This document shows positions 8,164 to 14,674 of a DNA stretch of 64,000 nucleotides, one piece after another. The notes beneath the pieces are model-generated. The model ran no database searches, was not told where the DNA came from, and worked only from the letters and a program-made list of their open reading frames with translations. Source of the stretch: Flavobacteriia bacterium (GTDB taxonomy: Bacteria; Bacteroidota; Bacteroidia; Flavobacteriales_D; Crocinitomicaceae); the NCBI GenBank assembly GCA_947450325.1, contig CANFUT010000025.1, forward strand, positions 1-64,000. Reading direction: 5' to 3'. Position numbers and translations under genes: made by a program. Each line of letters starts with the position of its first letter. The first letter of the stretch is position 1.

Positions 8164-8775
8164 ATGGAAAGCACAAGCAAAAATCATTGGGAAACGGTTT
8201 ATCAGACTAAAAGTCCGAGCGAAGTAAGTTGGTCACAAGATGTTCCAAAGACTTCGCTTGACTTTATCGAATCATTTGGCGTTTCAAAATCAGCTGCAAT
8301 TATCGATATTGGAGGAGGAGATAGTAAATTGGTTGATCACCTTTTGGCATTAGGGTATGAAAATATTACTGTATTGGATATTTCTGCAAAAGCCATTGAA
8401 CGTGCGCGATTGAGATTAGGGTCTAAGGCTGAAAAAGTTACTTGGATTGTAAGCGACATAATAGATTTTCAACCCATAATGAATTATTCCGTTTGGCATG
8501 ATCGCGCTGCATTTCACTTTTTGACGCTAGATTCTCAAAAGGAAAAGTATGTTGAATTGTTAAATCAATTCGTTGATGATTATTTAGTAATTGGAACATT
8601 CTCAGAAAATGGACCTGTGAAATGCAGTGGATTGGAAATTCAACAATATTCAATTGAATCGCTAGAGGAACAGTTTGCTCCAAAGTTTGAAATGATTGAA
8701 TCGAAGTATGAAGATCATCAAACACCTTTTGAAACCATTCAAAATTTTGTGTTTGGTGCATTTAAAAAGAAATAA
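8164..8775 (+). CDS. Class I SAM-dependent methyltransferase in arsenic operon
   Basis: A 203-residue Rossmann-type methyltransferase with motif I AAIIDIGGGDSKL at about 44-56 and the post-I acidic residue in VLDISAKAIERA. It has one Cys (in VKCSGLE) and so lacks the Cys set of ArsM arsenite methyltransferases. It may belong to the TehB/thiopurine-like group. It starts 9 nt after the DUF6428 stop and is followed by the ArsC-like gene. The substrate is not known; metalloid or thiol methylation is plausible only from context. Confidence 0.8.
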   Translation: MESTSKNHWETVYQTKSPSEVSWSQDVPKTSLDFIESFGVSKSAAIIDIGGGDSKLVDHLLALGYENITVLDISAKAIERARLRLGSKAEKVTWIVSDIIDFQPIMNYSVWHDRAAFHFLTLDSQKEKYVELLNQFVDDYLVIGTFSENGPVKCSGLEIQQYSIESLEEQFAPKFEMIESKYEDHQTPFETIQNFVFGAFKKK

Positions 8776-8776
8776 T

Positions 8777-9409
8777 ATGTTTCCTAAAATTCAACAGATT
8801 TGCAGTGATTTGATTCAGCAATTTGATTCAGTTTCACCAGAAAGAAAAGCTACTTTAGCTAAAATTTCCGATTATATGCAAATTAAATTGGACGAAAAAC
8901 TTCCGATTCAATTGATTTATGTTTGCACGCATAATTCACGCAGGAGTCATTTTGGACAAATCTGGTCGGCGGTTGCGGCCGAGTATTTTTCGATTCCTCA
9001 TGTCAAAACTTTTTCTGGCGGAACGGAAGCTACTTCCTTTAATCCAAATGCGATTCAAGCTTTGAAAGATTCAGGTTTTGAGATTTTCTCAGCTGAATCA
9101 ACAAACGATAATCCGAGATATACAGTTCAATTTGGCGAGAATCAAGAGACAGTTTGTTTTTCAAAAGTTTACGATGATTCTGCGAATCCGTCCACTGAAT
9201 TTGCGGCAATCATGACATGTTCAGACGCGGAAGAAAATTGTCCATTTATTCCAGGAGTTGAGTTGCGTGTTGCGACCACTTACGAAGATCCGAAAAAATT
9301 TGACGGCACAGCTTTGCAAAGTGAAAAGTACTCGGAACGTTCTAATCAAATCGCGATGGAAACATTGTATGTATTTTCATTATTAAAAAAAAGTCATGAC
9401 TACAGATAA
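8777..9409 (+). CDS. Low-molecular-weight phosphatase family, arsenate-reductase-like protein
   Basis: A 210-residue protein with the LMW-PTP P-loop C-x5-R (C50 to R56 in VCTHNSRRSHFGQ), used by thioredoxin-linked arsenate reductases to attack arsenate. It is longer than ArsC of pI258 (131 residues) and carries a helical N-terminal extension of about 40 residues. The ORF extends upstream to 8696, but that region is inside the methyltransferase gene. The ATG one base after the methyltransferase stop is the natural start. Its end overlaps the ACR3 start by 14 nt, consistent with coupling of reduction and efflux. Confidence 0.85.
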   Translation: MFPKIQQICSDLIQQFDSVSPERKATLAKISDYMQIKLDEKLPIQLIYVCTHNSRRSHFGQIWSAVAAEYFSIPHVKTFSGGTEATSFNPNAIQALKDSGFEIFSAESTNDNPRYTVQFGENQETVCFSKVYDDSANPSTEFAAIMTCSDAEENCPFIPGVELRVATTYEDPKKFDGTALQSEKYSERSNQIAMETLYVFSLLKKSHDYR

Positions 9410-10454
9410 TTTGATACCACATTCTGAAAGAAAAAAATTGAGTTTTTTAGATCGATTTTTAACCGTTTGGATTTTTCTGGCGATGGGAGTCGGAGTTGCC
9501 ATCGGTTATTTTTTTCCAACAGCAGATGATTTTATTAATTCTTTTTCAACTGGCACAACCAATATTCCGCTTGCCATTGGCTTGATATTAATGATGTATC
9601 CGCCTTTGACTAAAGTGCAATTTTCGAAAATTCCGAAGGTAATGGCAAAACCAAAATTATTGGGAATTTCCTTTTTTATCACTTGGATTGTTGGACCATT
9701 TTTGATGTTTTCGTTGGCCGTTTTATTTTTGAAAGATTATCCTGAATACATGACAGGATTGATTGTGATCGGTTTGGCTCCATGTATTGCGATGGTGATT
9801 GTTTGGAATGAATTGGCTGAAGGAAACCGCGAATTGGTTGCAGGTTTGGTTGGCATCAATAGTTTGTTACAAGTATTCTTTTTCAGTTTGTATGCCTATT
9901 TCTATCTCGAAATCATGCTGCCACTTTTTGGAATTAAAGCATTGAGTATCGATATTACAGTAATAGAAATTGCAAAAACCGTTGGGATTTATTTAGGAAT
10001 TCCATTTGCATTGGCGGTGCTAAGTCGCTTTATTTTAATTAAAACAAAAGGAGAAAATTGGTTTGAAAATAAATATTTGCCCTTCATTTCTCCAATTACA
10101 TTGATTGCTTTATTGTTTACCATCATTGTAATGTTTAGTTTAAAAGGGGCGATGATTGTTTCTATTCCTATGGATGTGTTGAAAATCGCATTGCCCTTGG
10201 TCATCTTTTTTGCAATTATGTTTTTGTTAATGTTTTTTGTCGCTAAATTCTCTGGCGCTAGTTACGCTGATAATGCTGCACTTTCATTTACTGCATCTGG
10301 CAATAATTTTGAGTTAGCGATTGCGGTTTCAATTGGCGTTTTTGGAATCAATTCTGGTCAAGCTTTTGCAGGAGTAATTGGTCCGTTGGTTGAAGTTCCG
10401 GCGTTGATTTTAATGGTTAATTTGGCTTTTTGGCTGAAGAAGAAATTGTATTAA
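9396..10454 (+). CDS. ACR3-family arsenite efflux transporter
   Basis: A 352-residue inner-membrane protein with about ten predicted hydrophobic segments. The conserved ACR3 segment GLIVIGLAPCIAMVIVWNELAEGN contains the functionally important Cys; a second conserved segment, SFTASGNNFELAIAVSIGVFG, lies near the C-terminus. It exports As(III) as part of arsenic resistance. It overlaps the ArsC-like gene by 14 nt and is followed 18 nt later by a GNAT gene. Confidence 0.93.
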   Translation: MTTDNLIPHSERKKLSFLDRFLTVWIFLAMGVGVAIGYFFPTADDFINSFSTGTTNIPLAIGLILMMYPPLTKVQFSKIPKVMAKPKLLGISFFITWIVGPFLMFSLAVLFLKDYPEYMTGLIVIGLAPCIAMVIVWNELAEGNRELVAGLVGINSLLQVFFFSLYAYFYLEIMLPLFGIKALSIDITVIEIAKTVGIYLGIPFALAVLSRFILIKTKGENWFENKYLPFISPITLIALLFTIIVMFSLKGAMIVSIPMDVLKIALPLVIFFAIMFLLMFFVAKFSGASYADNAALSFTASGNNFELAIAVSIGVFGINSGQAFAGVIGPLVEVPALILMVNLAFWLKKKLY

Positions 10455-10472
10455 TTGACATTTATTTTTGAA

Positions 10473-10982
10473 ATGGATTATTTTTCTCAACATTCAAAAC
10501 GATTGCAGTTTAGAGCTTTATCTGAAAATGACATTGAATCATGGTTGGAATTCTTCAATGGAAACGAACGTTTAGCATTTTTAGGAATTGATGTCACCAA
10601 AGATTACTTGAAATTAGCAACAGAATGGATTTCAAAACAACTGGAGCGATACCAAACAGACGGTTTCGGACATTTGGCCGTGATTGAAAAATCTTCTGGC
10701 GCTTTTATTGGAATGGGTGGAATTTTAGTTCGCGAATTGGACGGTGAGAAAGTCTTTGAAATTGCTTATTCACTCAAACCTGCTTATTGGAATCAAGGAT
10801 TTGGAACTGAAATTGCTTCACAAATCAAAAAGTTTGGAAAGCAAAATCAAATTGCCGATTCTTTTATTTCAATCATTCACAAGGAAAATAGTGCATCAAT
10901 GTATGTTGCGCGAAAGAATGGGATGAGAATTTTGCGTGAAACTAACTTCATGGGAATGGACGTTTTTGTTTTTGGTGAATAA
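10473..10982 (+). CDS. GNAT-family N-acetyltransferase
   Basis: A 169-residue RimJ/RimL-type acetyltransferase beginning MDYFSQHSKRLQFRALSEND. The acetyl-CoA-binding segment is PAYWNQGFGTEIASQIKKFG, followed by NSASMYVARKNGM. A TTG at 10455 directly after the ACR3 stop is in frame but the ATG at 10473 fits the family N-terminus. It is the last clearly recognised gene of the arsenic operon. GNAT genes occur in some ars operons (ArsN-type), but no substrate can be read from the sequence. Confidence 0.85.
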   Translation: MDYFSQHSKRLQFRALSENDIESWLEFFNGNERLAFLGIDVTKDYLKLATEWISKQLERYQTDGFGHLAVIEKSSGAFIGMGGILVRELDGEKVFEIAYSLKPAYWNQGFGTEIASQIKKFGKQNQIADSFISIIHKENSASMYVARKNGMRILRETNFMGMDVFVFGE

Positions 10983-10992
10983 TTTTACATTC

Positions 10993-11124
10993 ATGATTTT
11001 ATTCTTGTGGTTTCCTTTTTTGATTTTCTTTATTATTTGGTTGGTAAAAAGAAAGCCGTATCAACGTTTGCAAACTTATAATCTTTTGTATTTAAAGTCT
11101 GTTTTGAAAATCAAAAGATGGTAA
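10993..11124 (+). CDS. Possible 43-residue single-span membrane peptide
   Basis: The ORF starts with ATG 10 nt after the GNAT stop and encodes MILFLWFPFLIFFIIWLV followed by a basic tail (KRKPYQRLQTYNLLYLK). That is one transmembrane helix with a positive cytoplasmic side. It lies between the last operon gene and the terminator, so it would be transcribed. AT-rich sequence easily gives such ORFs by chance. Confidence 0.35.
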   Translation: MILFLWFPFLIFFIIWLVKRKPYQRLQTYNLLYLKSVLKIKRW

Positions 11125-11162
11125 TTATTTTTTAGTTTAAATTTCATTGTTTTCTAATGTTC

Positions 11163-11190
11163 GTCACTTCAATCGGAGTGACTTTTTTAT
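11163..11190 (+). terminator. Intrinsic terminator of the arsenic operon
   Basis: An 8-bp stem (GTCACTTC / GGAGTGAC with one G-U pair) with an AATC loop is followed by TTTTTTAT. The rest of 11191-11422 contains no other supported gene and presumably holds the ssb promoter; I could not pick one out. Confidence 0.8.
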
Positions 11191-11422
11191 TTCTCAAACA
11201 TTTTATTTAAAAACTATTACTTTTTTTTGAATGTTATTTTCAGACTTAAAATATTTATTTTCAATAATAAAAACGTTTTAATTCATTTATAAACGAATAA
11301 CAATCGAATACAAATGATTAATAACCGAAAGAAATTTTGGAGTCACCGCAACTTTGCACTGTCGAAACAATCAACGACGTTTAGTTCAATTTTTATTTAC
11401 AAATTTTTTAAAACACACAATT

Positions 11423-11770
11423 ATGAACTCAATGAGAAACAAAGTAACATTAATCGGTCGCTTAGGTGCAAAACCAGAAATTCAAACAGTAAAAGGTGGA
11501 TTCATGATTACACGCTTTTCTATTGCAACGAAAGAATCGTTCAAAGAAAAAAATGGAGAGTGGAAAGACAGCACTCAATGGCACAATGCCCACATGTGGG
11601 GTAAAAGTGCTGAGAACTTTGTGAAATTGGCTGATAAAGGTTTTGAGGTTGCGATCGAAGGTCGTTTGGCAAATAGCAGTTATGAAACAAAAACAGGTGA
11701 GAAAAGATACCAAACAGAAGTTGAAGTACATGATTTCGTGTTGCTCACACCAAAAACAGCAAAAGTTTAA
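11423..11770 (+). CDS. Single-stranded DNA-binding protein, tail-less paralogue 1
   Basis: A 115-residue OB-fold SSB: MRNKVTLIGRLGAKPEIQ, then TRFSIATKE, STQWHNAHMWGKSAENF and VAIEGRLANSSY. It ends LTPKTAKV, so the Gly/Pro-rich linker and acidic DDIPF-type tip of housekeeping SSB are absent. An upstream in-frame ATG at 11354 would add residues unlike SSB. Two further ssb-type genes follow on the same strand, and the intergenic space to the next carries nested inverted repeats. It is probably an accessory SSB; the main ssb should be elsewhere. Confidence 0.88.
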   Translation: MNSMRNKVTLIGRLGAKPEIQTVKGGFMITRFSIATKESFKEKNGEWKDSTQWHNAHMWGKSAENFVKLADKGFEVAIEGRLANSSYETKTGEKRYQTEVEVHDFVLLTPKTAKV

Positions 11771-11780
11771 AAGTCCCATA

Positions 11781-11851
11781 AGGTGGTTAGTTAGGTAAGG
11801 TGTAAAATGTGAACGTTGCGATCAGTTGTTTTTGCAACGTTCATACCACCT
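11781..11851. promoter_or_regulatory. Nested inverted repeats between the first two ssb genes
   Basis: Two perfect inverted repeats are nested: an outer AGGTGGT (11781-11787) / ACCACCT (11845-11851) and an inner TGAACGTTGC (11810-11819) / GCAACGTTCA (11834-11843) with a 14-nt loop. The inner hairpin lacks a T-run directly after it, so it does not look like a simple terminator. It could be a folded RNA leader, an mRNA processing site or a protein-binding site controlling the downstream ssb genes. Confidence 0.5.
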
Positions 11852-11909
11852 AAAATCACTCACAATTTGCATTCAAAATTATTTCAATAAAACTTAAAAA
11901 TAGCACACC

Positions 11910-12224
11910 ATGAATCACGTAAATTTAATCGGTAAAATCACCTCAGAGCCAAAAGTTGTAATGCTTAACAACGGCAGAAAAATTGCTCAGTTTTCAATGT
12001 CCACACAGGAATCCTATTTGGATGCCGAAGGAAATGTGAAAAACAGAAAACAATGGCACCGCATCAGTGCTTGGGGAAATTGGGTGCAAGTACTTGAAGA
12101 ACTTGGACAAAAGGGAATAAGTTTGGCCATTGAAGGGAAATTGGTTTCTCGATTTTATCAGACTCAAGCCGGCGGAAAAAAATTGATCACGGAAGTGGAA
12201 GTAAACGATTTAGTAGTCCTATAA
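11910..12224 (+). CDS. Single-stranded DNA-binding protein, tail-less paralogue 2
   Basis: A 104-residue OB-fold protein starting MNHVNLIGKITSEPKVV, with AQFSMSTQES, KQWHRISAWGNWVQVLEEL and LAIEGKLVSRFYQ. It stops at EVEVNDLVVL, the last strand of the OB fold, with no C-terminal interaction tail. The Trp/His pair in QWH is shared by all three neighbouring paralogues. It lies 139 nt after the first copy and 16 nt before the third, so copies 2 and 3 are certainly one transcript. Confidence 0.88.
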   Translation: MNHVNLIGKITSEPKVVMLNNGRKIAQFSMSTQESYLDAEGNVKNRKQWHRISAWGNWVQVLEELGQKGISLAIEGKLVSRFYQTQAGGKKLITEVEVNDLVVL

Positions 12225-12240
12225 TTTAATATTTAAAATC

Positions 12241-12543
12241 ATGAGAAATCAAATTACATTGATCGGAAATATGGGCGAAAATGCCAAAGTAACAAATTTT
12301 GAAAATGGCGGAAAAGTTGCCCGCTTCAATTTGGCAACACCTTCACCAATCAAAGGAAAAGACACTACAGAATGGCATCGATTGTTCGCTTTTGGAAATA
12401 TCGCTCAATTCATTGAAAACTTCGGGGGAAAAGGGAAACGAATTGCCGTCACTGGAAAAATCGTGAATCGTACTTACTTGAGCAAAGATGGAAAACCGAG
12501 AAAAGTCACCGAAGTTGAAGTTCGAAATGTTATTGGATTGTAG
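12241..12543 (+). CDS. Single-stranded DNA-binding protein, tail-less paralogue 3
   Basis: A 100-residue OB-fold SSB: MRNQITLIGNMGENAKVTNF, VARFNLATPSP, TEWHRLFAFGNIAQFIENF, IAVTGKIVNRTY, ending EVEVRNVIGL. As in the other two copies there is no acidic tail. The loop corresponding to residues 35-45 is shorter than in copies 1 and 2. It is followed by a strong terminator. The three proteins differ in most surface residues, so this is old divergence rather than a recent duplication. Homo- or hetero-tetramer formation is open. Confidence 0.87.
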   Translation: MRNQITLIGNMGENAKVTNFENGGKVARFNLATPSPIKGKDTTEWHRLFAFGNIAQFIENFGGKGKRIAVTGKIVNRTYLSKDGKPRKVTEVEVRNVIGL

Positions 12544-12608
12544 CACTCTCTTCTACACTTTACACTAAAATACTTTTTACAAACCGTTAACGATATGCGG
12601 TAAACTTG

Positions 12609-12642
12609 AATCCTGTGGTTGAACCTGCCACAGGATTTTTTT
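12609..12642 (+). terminator. Intrinsic terminator of the ssb cluster
   Basis: A perfect 10-bp stem, AATCCTGTGG (12609-12618) and CCACAGGATT (12628-12637), is followed by a T-run on the plus strand. It separates the ssb genes from the convergent gene ending at 12641. Confidence 0.85.
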
Positions 12643-14185
12643 ATTTACTGGAATATTTTAATTGTATTAATTCTTGGAAAGAAATATTTTTCATTTTTGC
12701 TTCCGCCCAAAGCATAAAGTCAAAATATTCGAGCGCCAAAGCTTGTAAATGATCTTCTTTCAAATGGGCGAGTTCAACGTATAATTCCTCAAAAAGCGTT
12801 TCTTGCTTGAAAATGTCTTTGGTTTTATTCACACGATTCAAGAATTTCAAAAAGATCGTTTCAAATTCGTACAAACGATTTCTAGATTTTAAAAATCGCT
12901 GTGTGCTTTTCAATGCATACGGGATGAGGTTTTCATTCTTCATCTCAAAGTGAATAAGCAAACTCATAATTTGTGCAAACGAAACAATATCTTCCTGTTT
13001 GTCAAGCATGGAATCGTTCAAAATTCGATTGATCCATTGCAACGCAGCATGCATATCGCCAGAAATAAAATAAACAGTGGCAATTTTGAAATTCAAAAAG
13101 GCTTTTCTGTTTGGTGTTATTTTTTCATCATACAATCTCAGTCCTTCTTCAATCAGCGGAACCAATTTAAGTGCACTTTTGAAATCTCCTTTCAGAGTTA
13201 AGATGCTGATTTCAATGCTATTTGTACTCGAAAAAAGTTTGATGTTTAAATCCTCGTTCGTGTCGAAACTATAATTTTGCGGCAATTCCTTCAATTTTTT
13301 CAGCAGCTCTTGAGATTTTTGATTCATTTTCAATCTCGAGGCTACAAAAATCGCGTTCGTCAAAATAGAAAAGTAACGATTTGGTTGCTCTGCAATTACT
13401 TCTTTCTTGGATTCAAATAGTTCAATATTTTGAATTAGATATTGGTAGCAATCTTTAAAATCACCGATGGCAAAAAAGTATGCACTATAAATGTGATTGT
13501 ACAAATATTGTGTATCAAAATAAAGTTCTTTTTGCTGCTTGGTTTTTAGCAAGTCATCGATAATTGATTTAAATTGAATCAAATCATCTTGAGTACGGGA
13601 AATTCCCTTCGATGCGAGAATAGCAAACAATCTGCTTTTCAAGTTCCAAAATTTATCGTAGGTCAAACTTTTTTCATGAAAATCAAGGTCATTTTTTAAA
13701 ATTTCGTCGATTTCAACTTGGTCAACATTTCCAGAACTTTCGATTAACCTTTTCTTATGTAAACTAATTTCTGCGAGTAGATTGAATTTGTCGTGTTTTA
13801 AAGCCAATTTTTCAGCACTTCGCAGTTGTCGTTTACATTGTTCGTACAATGACTTATTGTACAATATTTCTGCACTGTGAATCAATTTATAGATTTGCGC
13901 GTCTGTGGACGAGGAAGCATGAAACGAATCGAGCGCATTCAGAATGTGGTCATACAGCCTTTTTTTTGTAACAGAAAATTTATTCAAAAAAGCTTCACCT
14001 TTGAAGTGCTCGAAAAGTTTTTCTTCATCATAAATTTCTTGTTGTTCCAAATAATCGAACAAAAGGATATAGTTGTTTTCATCACCAATTGTGTGTCTTG
14101 ACGAAATGACTTTGAAATATCTTTTTTCAGATTTAGACAAGTATTTTATCAGCTCATGTAGAGATTCATTTACCTTGGTTGACAT
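12641..14185 (-). CDS. Helical-repeat (TPR-like) protein of unknown function
   Basis: A 514-residue protein with no signal peptide or membrane span, so cytoplasmic. It starts MSTKVNESLHELIKYLSKSEKRYFK; an ATG at 14215 is in frame but 30 nt further out. The sequence is almost entirely amphipathic helices with repeated A/L/Y spacing, for example AEILYNKSLYEQCKRQLRSAEKLALKHD split over two helices, like degenerate tetratricopeptide repeats. I recognise the type from Bacteroidota genomes but know no function. A scaffold role is only a guess from the fold. Confidence 0.8.
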   Translation of the reverse strand: MSTKVNESLHELIKYLSKSEKRYFKVISSRHTIGDENNYILLFDYLEQQEIYDEEKLFEHFKGEAFLNKFSVTKKRLYDHILNALDSFHASSSTDAQIYKLIHSAEILYNKSLYEQCKRQLRSAEKLALKHDKFNLLAEISLHKKRLIESSGNVDQVEIDEILKNDLDFHEKSLTYDKFWNLKSRLFAILASKGISRTQDDLIQFKSIIDDLLKTKQQKELYFDTQYLYNHIYSAYFFAIGDFKDCYQYLIQNIELFESKKEVIAEQPNRYFSILTNAIFVASRLKMNQKSQELLKKLKELPQNYSFDTNEDLNIKLFSSTNSIEISILTLKGDFKSALKLVPLIEEGLRLYDEKITPNRKAFLNFKIATVYFISGDMHAALQWINRILNDSMLDKQEDIVSFAQIMSLLIHFEMKNENLIPYALKSTQRFLKSRNRLYEFETIFLKFLNRVNKTKDIFKQETLFEELYVELAHLKEDHLQALALEYFDFMLWAEAKMKNISFQELIQLKYSSK

Positions 14186-14352
14186 CGTTTTATGCAAATA
14201 TTTATTATACTGCAAGATATTTAAAACACTTGAGAAGGATAAAATTTAAATCTTAAATGTGTATAAAATTGAGTTAAATGTAAGATTTTAGACTTGTATA
14301 AAAATGTCAATTTAAAAAAAGATAAGACCTGTGATTTTTTAAATTTTAGGAC

Positions 14353-14379
14353 AAAAAAAATCCTGCATTAAGCAGGATT
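14353..14379 (-). terminator. Intrinsic terminator of the small lipoprotein gene
   Basis: AATCCTGC (14359-14366) and GCAGGATT (14372-14379) form an 8-bp stem with a 5-nt loop. Read on the minus strand the hairpin is followed by eight T, just downstream of the lipoprotein stop. Confidence 0.85.
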
Positions 14380-14402
14380 CAATATTTACAAGAAATCTAA
14401 AA

Positions 14403-14633
14403 TTATTTTCCTTTTTTAGAATTCATATCAGGATCATTATTTGGATCAGTAATACCAGTACCTGTAGAAGTAGAACCTGGATTAGTTTCAGGAGCTGGAG
14501 TAACAGCTTTTTTCCAAGTTGGAGCAGTAGCAACTGTACCACATTCCATTCTTGTTTTATTCAAATCTTCTTTTTGACAAGAAACTGCCAAAAGAGCGAT
14601 TGAAAACAAAGAAATACCGACTAACTTTTTCAT
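14403..14633 (-). CDS. Small Thr/Pro-rich lipoprotein
   Basis: A 76-residue precursor with a lipoprotein signal (MKKLVGISLFSIALLAVSC, lipobox LAVS|C). The mature part is about 57 residues, low-complexity and rich in Thr, Pro, Asn and Asp (PAPETNPGSTSTGTG, DPNNDPDMNSKKGK), so mostly disordered. It is monocistronic with its own terminator. No function can be read from the sequence. The surface-exposed, disordered nature resembles small Bacteroidota envelope lipoproteins of unknown role. Confidence 0.8.
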   Translation of the reverse strand: MKKLVGISLFSIALLAVSCQKEDLNKTRMECGTVATAPTWKKAVTPAPETNPGSTSTGTGITDPNNDPDMNSKKGK

Positions 14634-14674
14634 AACATTGTGTATTACATAACAAAGCTATGAAATTAATTCTG

